DNA of 64,000 bases from Massilia polaris (lineage in GTDB: Bacteria; Pseudomonadota; Gammaproteobacteria; Burkholderiales; Burkholderiaceae_D), in contig NZ_JABBGG010000001.1 of the NCBI RefSeq assembly GCF_012927275.1, forward strand, positions 248,001 through 312,000. The letters run 5' to 3'. Position 1 is the stretch's first letter; every line of letters begins with the position of its first letter. The notes under the pieces are model-generated. The model saw only the letters and a list, made by a program, of their open reading frames with translations, did no database searches and was not told the origin of the DNA. The position numbers and the translations under genes were made by a program. This document shows, piece by piece, positions 10,329 through 18,943 of this stretch.

Positions 10329-10350
10329 CCCTGACTCGTCAGGGTTTTTT
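10329..10350 (+). terminator. intrinsic terminator after tRNA-Glu copy 1
   Basis: CCCTGA, CTCG loop, TCAGGG, followed by six T. Confidence 0.75.
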
Positions 10351-10404
10351 ATTGGTGCGGTGCCATTCAGGTCAGGATGATAAAATCATCCAGGACAGAT
10401 TTCT

Positions 10405-10480
10405 GTCCCCATCGTCTAGAGGCCTAGGACATCACCCTTTCACGGTGAGTACGGGGGTTCGAATCCCCCTGGGGACGCCA
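10405..10480 (+). tRNA. tRNA-Glu(TTC), copy 2
   Basis: Base-for-base identical to copy 1, with anticodon TTC and encoded CCA. It lies 119 nt beyond copy 1, after an intrinsic terminator, so it may have its own promoter or depend on read-through. Confidence 0.97.
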
Positions 10481-10492
10481 GTTGTTTTCAAG

Positions 10493-10513
10493 AGCCGCCT
10501 TGAGCGGCTTTTG
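10493..10513 (+). terminator. hairpin after tRNA-Glu copy 2
   Basis: AGCCGC, loop CTTGA, GCGGCT, then a short T run (TTT). A weak terminator or processing hairpin. Confidence 0.5.
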
Positions 10514-10546
10514 AATTTGTGAGAGTAGTTGCCGCAACCGTTCAAG

Positions 10547-10622
10547 GTCCCCATCGTCTAGAGGCCTAGGACATCACCCTTTCACGGTGAGTACGGGGGT
10601 TCGAATCCCCCTGGGGACGCCA
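10547..10622 (+). tRNA. tRNA-Glu(TTC), copy 3
   Basis: Identical to copies 1 and 2. Copies 1 and 3 also share the flank GTTCAAG immediately upstream, which copy 2 lacks, suggesting duplication events that included some flank. Confidence 0.97.
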
Positions 10623-10627
10623 GTCAT

Positions 10628-10656
10628 GCAAAAAGCCGCCTTGTGCGGCTTTTTGC
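10628..10656 (+). terminator. intrinsic terminator of the tRNA cluster
   Basis: A perfect 12-bp stem (GCAAAAAGCCGC with GCGGCTTTTTGC) around a 5-nt loop; the T run is inside and just after the stem. Confidence 0.85.
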
Positions 10657-10682
10657 ATTTTTGCGTCGACGTCGCGGGCGCG

Positions 10683-11373
10683 CTACCAGACTCCGCGATA
10701 GACCGGCGCGCCGACAGTGAATGGCATGCCCGCAAACTGGCCGAAGCGTTGCAGCTGCTGCGGATAATTTCCGGCACTAATGCCGGCAAACGCAGCCAGC
10801 GCCGGGTCCATTCCATACAGGTCCAGCTGGCCTCCGCGTCCACCGATGCCGCCGATTGCCTGCTGCGGCAACAGCGATGACATGATGCCGCCGATCTGGC
10901 CGGGCTGTGCATGCGCTTGCAGACCCAAAGCGACCAAGGCGTCCGCCAGTCCCAGCCCCGTACGGTACTGGTCGCCAAGACTGACTTTTCGCGCGCTCAT
11001 CTTGATGGTCTGGAAAAGGCGTTCGACCCGTTCGGCGCTGCGCGTCCGCCACGCTCCCTGGAAATCGGGGTGGTGCGCCAGCACCAGTGCCGCGAGGCCC
11101 GTGATGTGCGGCGCCGCCATCGAGGTGCCGTCCCATGCCGAACGTAGTTGTTCGGCGGGACAGTCGAATGAAGCGGCGCTCGAACTGCAGCGCCTTGTCG
11201 GGGGCGATTTCGATCACGGCGGTATGCACCTGGCCCGGCGGCCCGATGGTGGCGACCAGCGCGATGTCCGGGTCGCCCCGGATGTTCTGGATGAAAGCGG
11301 CCAGCGCGGCGGGTGCCGCCCTGGCGCGAATGATGTACCGGCCCTTGACGGGCGCGGTCTGTGATACGGGCAT
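10683..11373 (-). pseudogene. S8 (subtilisin-like) peptidase, internally deleted and frameshifted
   Basis: The 5' part starts at the ATG at 11373 behind AAGGAG and encodes a short propeptide-like segment (KGRYIIRARAAPAALAAF ... PPGQVHTAVIEIAP). The 3' part, in another frame, encodes AWDGTSMAAPHITGLAALVL with the catalytic serine, then a C-terminal tail ending at the TAG at 10683-10685. The segments that should carry the catalytic Asp and His are absent. The two frames meet near 11150-11200, so a large internal deletion joined them out of frame. No active protease could be made. Confidence 0.8.
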
Positions 11374-11718
11374 GCGACTCTCCTTCAGAGGCGTCTTATT
11401 AGTCGGCCAGCGGATGACAATGTCCCCCCCCCGATGCCCGATCGTGATTCTTGATGCTTGCCGGACGGCGGATTCCTTACGGGCGCATAGGCATTCCACT
11501 GCACCACGTATTTGGCGCTTGGCCCAGCCGATAAGGAACGGCTGGCAAGGCGCGCTGATACCAGGCCTCGCTGGTACGGATTGGACAGGCTGACAACACC
11601 AAAGTTTAGATAATCTGGGTGGCCTTTTATCGGTAAGTAGCGGTTGGTTTCCGGCGCGATTGAATTCGTGAAAACGGGTAAAATAACGGCCTTCACACGG
11701 CGCCTGTCACTGCCCACA
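11374..11718. other. 345-nt intergenic region between subtilase pseudogene and earP
   Basis: The two genes are divergent here. Visible are AAGGAG for the pseudogene, a run of nine C at 11424-11432, and a TAAAAT box (near 11681) about 35 nt before the earP ATG. A minus-strand reading frame crosses the region into earP but has no recognisable domain, so I do not call a gene. Confidence 0.5.
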
Positions 11719-12891
11719 ATGGTTTTCAGCACAGCTACAACCACCTCCCTCGCTATTTTTTGCAAAGTTGTCGACAACTATGGCGACATCGGCATCTGCT
11801 GGCGCCTGTCGCGGCAGTTGCAGCGTGAGCACGGCATCGCCGTTACTTTGTGGGTCGACAACCTCGAGAGTTTCCAGCGCATTTGTCCTGCGGTGGCGCC
11901 CGAGGCTGCTATGCAGGCGGTCGAAGGCGTTACGGTGCGGCACTGGCGCGGTCAGGACGACGTGTTTTCGCCGTCCGATGTGGCCGACATCGTCATCGAG
12001 TTTTTTGCCTGCGACATCCCACCCGGCTATATCGACGCGATGGCCCGCTGCGAGCCGCGGCCGGTCTGGTTGAATCTCGAAGGCCTGACCGCGGAGGAGT
12101 GGGTGGAAGGCTGTCACACCTTGCCGTCGATGCATCCGCGCCTGCCGCTGACCAAGCATTTCTTCTTCCCGGGATTCACTGGCAAGACGGGCGGCCTGCT
12201 GGGCGAAGCGGCGCTGGGCGAACAGCGCCGGCAATTCCAGTCGGACCCGCATGCTGTCCGCGATTTCCTGGCAGGGCTTGGCCTGACTGCTGATGAGATG
12301 GCGTCGACAAAGGTGTCGCTGTTCTGCTATCCGGGCGCGCCGGTCGCGCCCCTGTTCGATGCCTGGCAGGCGGACGAGTCGCCCGTGACTTGCCTGGTGC
12401 CTGAAGGCGTCGCCTCAGCAGCGGTACAAGCATTCCTCGGGGCGGGCGCGGCGGCCGGCGCCGCGCGCACCCGTGGCGCGCTGACCGTGCGCGTGCTGCC
12501 GTTCGTGGCGCAGCCGGATTACGACAAACTGTTATGGGCCTGCGACTTCAATTTCGTCCGCGGCGAGGATTCCTTCGTGCGTGCCCAATGGGCGGGCAAG
12601 CCGTTCGCCTGGCATATCTATCCGCAGGATGAAAACCTGCACCATGTAAAATTGCGCGCCTTCCTGCAGCGCTATGCGATGGGTATCGACAGCCTGGTGG
12701 AATTCTCCCTGGCCTGGAACGGAGCAAGGGAAGGGGAGGGCGACTGGACCCGGCTTTGGCAGGCGCTCGAGGCGGACATGCCGCGCATCGGGCAACGCGC
12801 GGACGAGTGGCAACGTGAAATGGCCGCCCTCGGTGATCTCGCACGCAACTTGCTGAAATTTGCCCGCTCTCTTCGTTCAGCAGCGCAATAA
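11719..12891 (+). CDS. earP: EF-P arginine rhamnosyltransferase
   Basis: A 390-residue GT-B glycosyltransferase that transfers L-rhamnose from dTDP-L-rhamnose to Arg32 of elongation factor P. The N-terminal DNYGDIG motif (D19 and D23) and the C-terminal NFVRGEDSFVRAQWAGKP region are family hallmarks for catalysis and donor binding. Start ATG 11719 (MVFSTATT) is preferred to one at 11644 that adds 25 unconserved residues. Its target gene efp follows 121 nt downstream, and that EF-P has the required Arg32. Confidence 0.96.
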   Translation: MVFSTATTTSLAIFCKVVDNYGDIGICWRLSRQLQREHGIAVTLWVDNLESFQRICPAVAPEAAMQAVEGVTVRHWRGQDDVFSPSDVADIVIEFFACDIPPGYIDAMARCEPRPVWLNLEGLTAEEWVEGCHTLPSMHPRLPLTKHFFFPGFTGKTGGLLGEAALGEQRRQFQSDPHAVRDFLAGLGLTADEMASTKVSLFCYPGAPVAPLFDAWQADESPVTCLVPEGVASAAVQAFLGAGAAAGAARTRGALTVRVLPFVAQPDYDKLLWACDFNFVRGEDSFVRAQWAGKPFAWHIYPQDENLHHVKLRAFLQRYAMGIDSLVEFSLAWNGAREGEGDWTRLWQALEADMPRIGQRADEWQREMAALGDLARNLLKFARSLRSAAQ

Positions 12892-12904
12892 ATTCGGGTA
12901 TAAT
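12876..12904 (+). promoter_or_regulatory. promoter for efp, overlapping the earP stop
   Basis: TTCAGC at 12876-12881, a 17-nt spacer, and TATAAT at 12899-12904. The -10 is perfect and the -35 weak. It spans the end of earP, so efp can be made independently and at a higher level. Confidence 0.6.
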
Positions 12905-13012
12905 GCCCGGTTATTTTCTAACGAAACTTAATTCGATCAAACGTGAGCTTGCGGCGATTTTGGCCTGGAAGCGACGGTGATTTTAGTGCAACCCACCTTT
13001 TAGTAGATTCCT

Positions 13013-13588
13013 ATGAAACCAGCAAAAGAAATTCGCGTCGGCAACATCATCATGGTTGACGCCAAGCCATTCATCGTTCTGCGCTCCGACGTTAACGGTT
13101 CGAGCCGCACCGGCTTCACTTACAAGTGGAAGATGAAGAATCTTCTGACCAACAGCCCGCTGGAAAACGTTTTCCGCGGCGACGACAAGTTCGACGTCGT
13201 TGTTCTGGACAAGAAGCCAGTGACCTATTCGTACTTCGCTGACCCGCTGTATGTCTTCATGGATGCTGACTACGAGCAGTATGAAATCGAAGAAGAGAAC
13301 CTGGGCGAGGCACTGAACTACCTGAAAGACGGCATGGAATGCGAAGCTGTCTTCTACGACGGCAAGGCCATCTCGGTCGAACTGCCAACCACCATCGCAC
13401 GCCAGGTTGTGTACTCGGAGCCAGCGGTCAAGGGCAACACGTCGGGCAACGTCCTGAAGGAAGCCAAGATCGAAAACGCGATCGAAGCCCATCGCCACAC
13501 CGTCCAGGTACCGCTGTTCGTCAGCCAGGACGACGTGATCGAGATCGACACCCGCACCAACGAATACAAGCGCGTCGTCCGCAACTAA
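13013..13588 (+). CDS. efp: elongation factor P
   Basis: A 191-residue three-domain tRNA mimic that relieves ribosome stalling at proline runs. It has the KOW-like N-terminal domain, and the modified position in the loop SSRTG is Arg32, as in EarP-dependent species, not lysine as in EpmA/YmfI types. It has the usual RVVRN-type ending. A strong intrinsic terminator follows. Codon choice looks optimised, as expected for an abundant factor. Confidence 0.98.
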   Translation: MKPAKEIRVGNIIMVDAKPFIVLRSDVNGSSRTGFTYKWKMKNLLTNSPLENVFRGDDKFDVVVLDKKPVTYSYFADPLYVFMDADYEQYEIEEENLGEALNYLKDGMECEAVFYDGKAISVELPTTIARQVVYSEPAVKGNTSGNVLKEAKIENAIEAHRHTVQVPLFVSQDDVIEIDTRTNEYKRVVRN

Positions 13589-13604
13589 TCGCGAACCGCT
13601 GCTG

Positions 13605-13643
13605 AAAAAAGCACGCCCGGCACTGCCTGGCGTGCTTTTTTTT
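13605..13643 (+). terminator. intrinsic terminator after efp
   Basis: Stem GCACGCC/GGCGTGC, extended by A/T pairing, 11-nt loop, followed by eight T. Confidence 0.88.
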
Positions 13644-13714
13644 CGCCTGTACAGTCCGGCTTGCCACCATGCTATCCTCAGCAATATTTTCAAAAACAAC
13701 AGTTCGGGGACAGC

Positions 13715-15292
13715 ATGGATCGCAGGGATTTTGTACGGTTTGGAATGGCGGGCGGGGCAGTGGCGGGCGTGGCTTGCAGCGGCGCGGCGGTGGCGGCTCC
13801 GGCAATCAATATTCTCGAAGCGGGCGTGCTGGAACAGCAGGCGCTGATGCGGGCCGGTAAGCTGAGCTCGCATTCGCTGGTCACCCAATACCTCGCGCGC
13901 ATCAAAGCCATCGACAAGGCCGGCCCGCGCCTCAACGCGGTCATCGAACTCAACCCCGACGCGCTCGGTATCGCGGCCCGGATGGACGGCGAGCGCCAAG
14001 CCGGCAAGGTGCGCGGCCCGCTGCACGGCATCCCGGTCCTCCTGAAGGACAACATCGCCACCGGCGACAAGATGGCCACCACGGCCGGTTCGCTGGCGCT
14101 GGACGGCGTGCGCGCGGTGCGCGACTCGCATGTCGCGGCGCAGCTGCGCGCGGCCGGCGCCGTCATCATCGGCAAGACCAACCTGAGCGAGTGGGCCAAC
14201 ATGCGCTCGTCGCATTCGACCAGCGGCTGGAGCGCGCGCGGCGGCCAGACCAAGAATCCCTACGCGCTTGACCGCAACACCAGCGGCTCCAGCTCCGGCT
14301 CGGGCGCGGCGATGGCGGCCAGCCTCGCCACCCTCGCTGTCGGCACCGAGACCGACGGCTCGATCGTCTCGCCGTCATCGACCTGCGGGCTGGTCGGCAT
14401 CAAGCCGACGCTTGGACTGGTCAGCCGCAGCGGCATCATCCCGATCGCGCACTCGCAGGACACCGCCGGTCCGATGACGCGCACCGTGGCCGACGCGGCG
14501 CTGCTGCTGGCCGCGATGGCGGGCGTGGACGAACGCGACGCGGCGACCAAGGGAGGCAAGGCTTCGGACTACCAGGCGGCACTGGTCGCCGACGGACTGA
14601 AAGGCATGCGGCTCGGCGTCGCCCGTAACTTCTTCGGCCGCAACAAGGAAGCCGATGCGGTGATCGAGAAGTCGCTTGCGGTGCTGAAGGCGCAGGGCGC
14701 GACGCTGGTCGACGTTACCGTGCCGAACACTAACAAGTACGACGACAGCGAAATGGAAGTGCTGCTGTACGAATTCAAACCGGGCCTCGCGGCCTACCTG
14801 AAAGAGTACGCGCCGCATGCGCCGGTCAAAGACATGGCCGACGTGATCGCGTTTAACCTCAAGCGCCGCGACAAGGAGATGCCGTACTTCGAGCAGGAGC
14901 ACCTGGTCGCGTCGAACGCCAAGGCGGGCCTGGACAGCAAGGAGTACCGCGACGCGCTGGCCAACAGCCTGCGTTACTCGCGCGAGGAGGGGATCGACAA
15001 GGTCATCGCTGAACACAAGCTCGATGCGCTGGTTGCGCCAACCGGCGGCCCGGCCTGGCTGACCGACTACATCAACGGCGACCACTACGGCGGCAGTTTC
15101 TCGTCGCCGGCCGCTGTGGCCGGCTACCCGCATGTCACCGTGCCGGCGGGTTACGTGCGCGGGCTGCCGGTTGGCCTGTCGTTCGTGGCAGGCGCGTGGA
15201 CCGAAGCGGCTTTGATCCGGATGGCGTATGCGTACGAGCAGGCGACCTTGCACCGCAAGGCGCCGCGCTTCGCCGCGAAGGCCAGCTTGTAA
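13715..15292 (+). CDS. amidase signature family protein, probably Tat-exported
   Basis: A 525-residue amidase signature hydrolase. The N-terminus MDRRDFVRFGMAGGAVAGV has a twin-arginine motif and a hydrophobic stretch, pointing to Tat export with cleavage near AVAAPA. The catalytic triad is visible as Lys111 (PVLLKDNI), cis-Ser193 in GSSSGSGAA and nucleophile Ser216 in TETDGSIVSP. The substrate cannot be told from sequence; relatives act on amides, peptides or nitriles. ATG 13715 is chosen because it starts the Tat signal. It converges on the tssQ gene with a gap of only 3 nt. Confidence 0.9.
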   Translation: MDRRDFVRFGMAGGAVAGVACSGAAVAAPAINILEAGVLEQQALMRAGKLSSHSLVTQYLARIKAIDKAGPRLNAVIELNPDALGIAARMDGERQAGKVRGPLHGIPVLLKDNIATGDKMATTAGSLALDGVRAVRDSHVAAQLRAAGAVIIGKTNLSEWANMRSSHSTSGWSARGGQTKNPYALDRNTSGSSSGSGAAMAASLATLAVGTETDGSIVSPSSTCGLVGIKPTLGLVSRSGIIPIAHSQDTAGPMTRTVADAALLLAAMAGVDERDAATKGGKASDYQAALVADGLKGMRLGVARNFFGRNKEADAVIEKSLAVLKAQGATLVDVTVPNTNKYDDSEMEVLLYEFKPGLAAYLKEYAPHAPVKDMADVIAFNLKRRDKEMPYFEQEHLVASNAKAGLDSKEYRDALANSLRYSREEGIDKVIAEHKLDALVAPTGGPAWLTDYINGDHYGGSFSSPAAVAGYPHVTVPAGYVRGLPVGLSFVAGAWTEAALIRMAYAYEQATLHRKAPRFAAKASL

Positions 15293-15295
15293 GAC

Positions 15296-15706
15296 TTATT
15301 TTGCTTTTTTGAGGCGCGTGAACACCGGACCCCACAGCGGATGTCCGTGTTCGCCCGGCGCCAGGTCGAATGCCGGATCGAGCTTGAGGGCTTTTTCAAA
15401 CTGCTTGCCGCACAGGGCCTTGCGCGCGGTGACGCAGTAGCTGAAGGCCTGGTACTTCAGCGCTTCGAGCTGGCGCGCCTTGCTGCCGCCGCTGGTGATC
15501 TCGGCCGCGCCAAGACGCTTGATGGCGCCGTTGAAGTCGCCCTGGTTATACAGGCCGATACCGTCGCGGAGCGCGACCGTGTCGGCGCTGGGCGGAGCTG
15601 GTTGTGCAGGGGCTGGCGCTGGTGCTGGTGCTGGTGCTGGTGCGTTCTGGGTGCTGGCGCAACCTGCAAGCGAGAATGCGATGATGAGTTTGATTGGAAG
15701 GTTCAT
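15296..15706 (-). CDS. tssQ: TssQ family type VI secretion-associated lipoprotein
   Basis: A 136-residue lipoprotein with signal MNLPIKLIIAFSLAGC and lipobox LAGC (Cys16). An Ala-Pro repeat linker follows, then a TPR-like domain (GLYNQGDFNGAIKRL, FEKALKLDPAFDL) ending in GHPLWGPVFTR. It matches proteins annotated TssQ family T6SS-associated lipoprotein. It is last in a four-gene minus-strand set, 14 nt after the kinase. The name depends on remembered family resemblance. Its place beside a kinase/phosphatase/TagH set supports it. Confidence 0.72.
   Translation of the reverse strand: MNLPIKLIIAFSLAGCASTQNAPAPAPAPAPAPAQPAPPSADTVALRDGIGLYNQGDFNGAIKRLGAAEITSGGSKARQLEALKYQAFSYCVTARKALCGKQFEKALKLDPAFDLAPGEHGHPLWGPVFTRLKKAK
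15612..15643. repeat. in-frame hexanucleotide repeat in tssQ
   Basis: About five GGTGCT-type hexamers (GCTGGC then repeated GCTGGT on the plus strand) encode the Ala-Pro linker. Copy-number changes would lengthen or shorten the linker without breaking the frame. Confidence 0.75.
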
Positions 15707-15720
15707 CCGGCGATTCTAGA

Positions 15721-17343
15721 TTATTTCTTCGTCGCCGTGAAATCATGCGCAATCGTGCCGGGCGCGCCTTGCTTGACCACGATGCGGGTCACGTGGTCGG
15801 GGAATCCCGGATTCACTACCTTCACCATGTGGACGCCGGCACTCAGGGTCAGCTTCTTCAGCGGCGGGCTGACGCCGCGCTCTTTCCCATCGACGTAAAC
15901 GGTCCCCCACGGCTTGATACTTAACCTGTAGCTCGCGGTTTCGGCCTTCGGCGCGGCGGGCTTCGGCTCCGCCACGGACGCCGCAACCGTCAGTTCGGCC
16001 AGGCGCTTGCGTGCCGGGACCAAGTAGCGTCCCTGGGGATATTCGCGCAGGAATACCTCGATCGCGGCCGCCTTTGTGTCGGGCGCGTTCTTCAGTTTGT
16101 CCCAGGCCTGCGCTTCCAGGTCCGGCGCCGGCGCTGCCGCCGCCACAGGCGGCGCGGTTTCCGGGATCACGGCTGGCACAGGCGCCGGCGGCGCCTGTTG
16201 CACCACCATCACGACGTCATCGCCGCCGGATAGTGAATACAGCAGCGCGAGCGGCAGCAGCAGGCCGGCAAGCAGCGCGGCAATCGCCCAGCGCGGGAAC
16301 TGCGGCCGTGGCGCCTTGATGATTTTCGCTGGCTGCACGGCGAGCGGCGCGGCCGAGGCCAATGGCGCGAGGCGCGGCACATGGTCGACCGTGGCGATAC
16401 GCTGTGTCGCGCCTGCGGGGCGCGCACGCGGCATTCCGGCCTCGTGGATGCCCAGGAGGGCACGGAAGGCGTCGATCGTCTGCGGGCGCTCCTGCGCAGG
16501 CACGGCGAGCGCGCCGTCGAGGGCGCACAGGAAGCCTTCGCCGAAGCCCTCGAGGGCGCGGCTGGCCAGCGGCGTCATCGGGTCCTTGATCATGCGCGCA
16601 ATCGAGGTCGGCGGCGCTTCCTTGATGATGGCGAAGTACATGACCGCGGCCAGCGCGTAGATGTCGGTAAACGGTCCCTGCGGCAGCGACGCGTCGCCTG
16701 CGTATTGTTCGATCGGCGCGTAGCCCGGCTTGAGGATGACCGTCAGGCCGCGCGTCATGTCGCCGATGATCTGGCGCGCCGAACCGAAATCGAGCAGCAC
16801 GGCGTCGCCGTTATCCTGCACAATGATGTTGTCGGGCGAGACGTCGCGGTGCAGCAGTTGCATCGTGTACAGCGTCTCGAGCGCACCGAGGATCTGCCTG
16901 AGCACGCGCATGCACCACGCTTCGGTCACCACTTCCGGGCTGTTGGCGACGATGTCCTTGATCGTGCGGCCTTCGTAATACTGCATCGCCGTGTAGGCGG
17001 TCTGGTTCTGCTCCCAGAAGCGGTACACCTTGACCAGCGACGGATGGTCGAACTGCGCCAGGAAGCGCGCTTCGTTGATGAAGCTTTTCAGGCCAAGGTC
17101 GAAGGTGTCCTGGTGGCGCTCGGCGCGCACGGTCACGCTGTGGTCGTCGGCGCGCAGGGCCAGCGGGCCTGGCATGTATTCCTTGATGGCGACGCTGCGC
17201 TGGAGCGAATGGTCGAACGCCATGTAGACGATGCCGAAGCCGCCTTCGCCAAGCACGCCGGTGATCTCGAAATCGGCCAGCCGCGTGCCGATCGGCAGGC
17301 AGTTCTCCGAACCTGCCAGTTTGTCCGCCGCCGCCGCCGTCAT
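15721..17343 (-). CDS. membrane Ser/Thr protein kinase with PEGA domain (PpkA-like)
   Basis: A 540-residue kinase. The catalytic domain (about 25-300) has glycine loop GEGGFG (32-37), Lys54 in VAIK, HRD at 165-167 followed by VSPDN, and DFG at 185-187, so it should be active. A Pro/Ala-rich linker leads to one membrane helix at about 351-371, then a periplasmic part ending in a PEGA domain (about 472-525). The start overlaps the phosphatase stop by 4 nt (ATGA), showing translational coupling. By context it resembles PpkA-type kinases of type VI secretion threonine-phosphorylation pathways. Confidence 0.88.
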   Translation of the reverse strand: MTAAAADKLAGSENCLPIGTRLADFEITGVLGEGGFGIVYMAFDHSLQRSVAIKEYMPGPLALRADDHSVTVRAERHQDTFDLGLKSFINEARFLAQFDHPSLVKVYRFWEQNQTAYTAMQYYEGRTIKDIVANSPEVVTEAWCMRVLRQILGALETLYTMQLLHRDVSPDNIIVQDNGDAVLLDFGSARQIIGDMTRGLTVILKPGYAPIEQYAGDASLPQGPFTDIYALAAVMYFAIIKEAPPTSIARMIKDPMTPLASRALEGFGEGFLCALDGALAVPAQERPQTIDAFRALLGIHEAGMPRARPAGATQRIATVDHVPRLAPLASAAPLAVQPAKIIKAPRPQFPRWAIAALLAGLLLPLALLYSLSGGDDVVMVVQQAPPAPVPAVIPETAPPVAAAAPAPDLEAQAWDKLKNAPDTKAAAIEVFLREYPQGRYLVPARKRLAELTVAASVAEPKPAAPKAETASYRLSIKPWGTVYVDGKERGVSPPLKKLTLSAGVHMVKVVNPGFPDHVTRIVVKQGAPGTIAHDFTATKK

Positions 17344-18107
17344 TCGGCCGCGCCCAGCATCACCGCATAGGCGGAGTAGTTGTCGCGCACCTTGGGGGTG
17401 GCGCTGGCGTGGGTATGCGCGGTGGCGCACAGCGCCGCCAGCCATTCCTCAGGGCCGTTCGCCGCGCGCAGGCTGCGTTCCATGTCGTCCTCGACCACCC
17501 ATTCCCACAGGCCGTCGGTGCATACCAAAAAGGCGTCGCCGGCCCGAACCTCAATTTCCTCGCTGATGACAGGCGGCGTGTCGCCCCCTGCGCCCAGCGC
17601 GGCATACAGGATGTTCCGCTGCGGGTGGGTGCGCAGCTGGGCGGTGCTGGCGTAGCCGGCTTCGATCAGCTGCTGGGTGAGGCTGTGGTCTTTGCTGACG
17701 CAGAGCAGGCGTCCATCGCGGAATAGGTAGATGCGGGTATCGCCAAGGTGGGCCCAGACCGCGCGCGCGGCCTGCTCCCCGACCAGCAGCACGGCCAGGG
17801 TCGTACTCATGTCCTGCCGTTCGGCCGATTGCTGCTTGTCGCGCGCGACGGCGGCGTTGGCATGGTCGACGCCAGCCTGCAGGGCGGCCGCACCGAATAC
17901 CGGTTCGGCCACGAAGTTCCCGATCACCGATTCGACCGCGATGCGGGCGGCGACTTCGCCGGCCGCGTGTCCACCGGCGCCGTCGGCCACGACGAAACAG
18001 GCCACGCCGCCTTTACGGGCGTCGCCGATGGCGTCCTGGTTCGATTCGCGCATGCCCGGCGCGTTGATGCTGGCCCAGGTGAGGGCGATGGGCGCGCGCT
18101 CAGCCAT
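17340..18107 (-). CDS. PP2C-family protein phosphatase (PppA-like)
   Basis: A 255-residue PPM/PP2C phosphatase without membrane segments. Metal-binding motifs are present: RESNQDA, VADGAGGH, GDTRIY, DGLWEWV and DNYS near the end. It should reverse phosphorylation by the kinase whose start overlaps its stop. Its own start overlaps the upstream TagH-like gene by 8 nt. In characterised type VI systems the PppA/PpkA pair acts on an FHA protein. Confidence 0.92.
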   Translation of the reverse strand: MAERAPIALTWASINAPGMRESNQDAIGDARKGGVACFVVADGAGGHAAGEVAARIAVESVIGNFVAEPVFGAAALQAGVDHANAAVARDKQQSAERQDMSTTLAVLLVGEQAARAVWAHLGDTRIYLFRDGRLLCVSKDHSLTQQLIEAGYASTAQLRTHPQRNILYAALGAGGDTPPVISEEIEVRAGDAFLVCTDGLWEWVVEDDMERSLRAANGPEEWLAALCATAHTHASATPKVRDNYSAYAVMLGAAE

Positions 18108-18747
18108 GCGAGGCTTCCTTGCCGAAGCGGTGCACTTCCTGTTCGTAGGCGTCGAGGAAGGCCGGGCCGAACGCGCCCTTGAACTGGTCCTGCACTTCGC
18201 TGGCGAGCGCGCCGTACTGGCGCACGTATTCGTGCCACAGCGCGGCCGGGCGGCGCGATGGCAGCAGCGAATCGAGCATGCCGCCAGGCGCCAGCGCCGT
18301 CGCGAATTTTGCAGGTGCCAGGCGGCCGATCACGCTGTCCATCGTGGCGCGGCAGCCGGCCACGACGCCCAGCTGGTGCCCGCGCAGCGCATGGCCGGCG
18401 TCTTCGATCGATTCGAGCGGCTCCATAAAGCCTGGCATTTTCTTGCGCAGCATCTGGGTGATGACGGTCGGGCTGTCGGGGAAAAACTTGAGCGGGTTGT
18501 TATTGCGGACCACGACCATCGTGACATCCGCTTTCGCTTCCTGCTTGACCAGCGAGCGCAAGGCCAGCTGGTCGATCGCGCCTTGCAGCGACGCGGCCAG
18601 CAGCTTGCCGATGAGTTCCATCTGTTCGGGCGCCAGCGCGGTCGGCAGCGCGTCGGCCGGAATGCCGGCGCCGCGCAGGAATGCCTGGGTAAGAGCATCG
18701 GGCGCAGCTGCGTCGCTATTTGCTGGAGTATCAACAATTTTGCTCAT
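18100..18747 (-). CDS. TagH C-terminal domain protein lacking the FHA domain
   Basis: A 215-residue protein matching the C-terminal domain of the type VI secretion FHA protein TagH: ALTQAFLRGAGIP, MELIGKLLAASLQGAIDQL, VRNNNPLKFFPDSP, a central AGHALRGHQLGVVAG and FGPAFLDAYEQEV. In the full family this domain follows an N-terminal FHA domain of about 100 residues, absent here and not seen in any frame upstream (18748-18943 is non-coding). It is first in the four-gene set. The start MSKIVDTPANSD is the only plausible ATG. Confidence 0.75.
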   Translation of the reverse strand: MSKIVDTPANSDAAAPDALTQAFLRGAGIPADALPTALAPEQMELIGKLLAASLQGAIDQLALRSLVKQEAKADVTMVVVRNNNPLKFFPDSPTVITQMLRKKMPGFMEPLESIEDAGHALRGHQLGVVAGCRATMDSVIGRLAPAKFATALAPGGMLDSLLPSRRPAALWHEYVRQYGALASEVQDQFKGAFGPAFLDAYEQEVHRFGKEASHG

Positions 18748-18943
18748 TTGGCCACTCTATCGCTAGAGAATGTTTATGAGCGGCAATAATGCCAGATTTG
18801 CTTACCGCATGCATTAGCGAAACGCACTCAACCGTGCGCTGTGGGACAGAAAGCGACAGAAAGTTCAATCACGCTGAAGAATTGATCAGCAGTGTCCCGC
18901 CGTTGGGGCGTTGAATGTCGCGCTTCGGCGCCTTACGAGACGT

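Noticed and set aside
11385-11777. 130-codon minus-strand frame between the subtilase fossil and earP
   Set aside because: Starts inside earP and has no domain or Shine-Dalgarno; kept only as a note in the intergenic entry.
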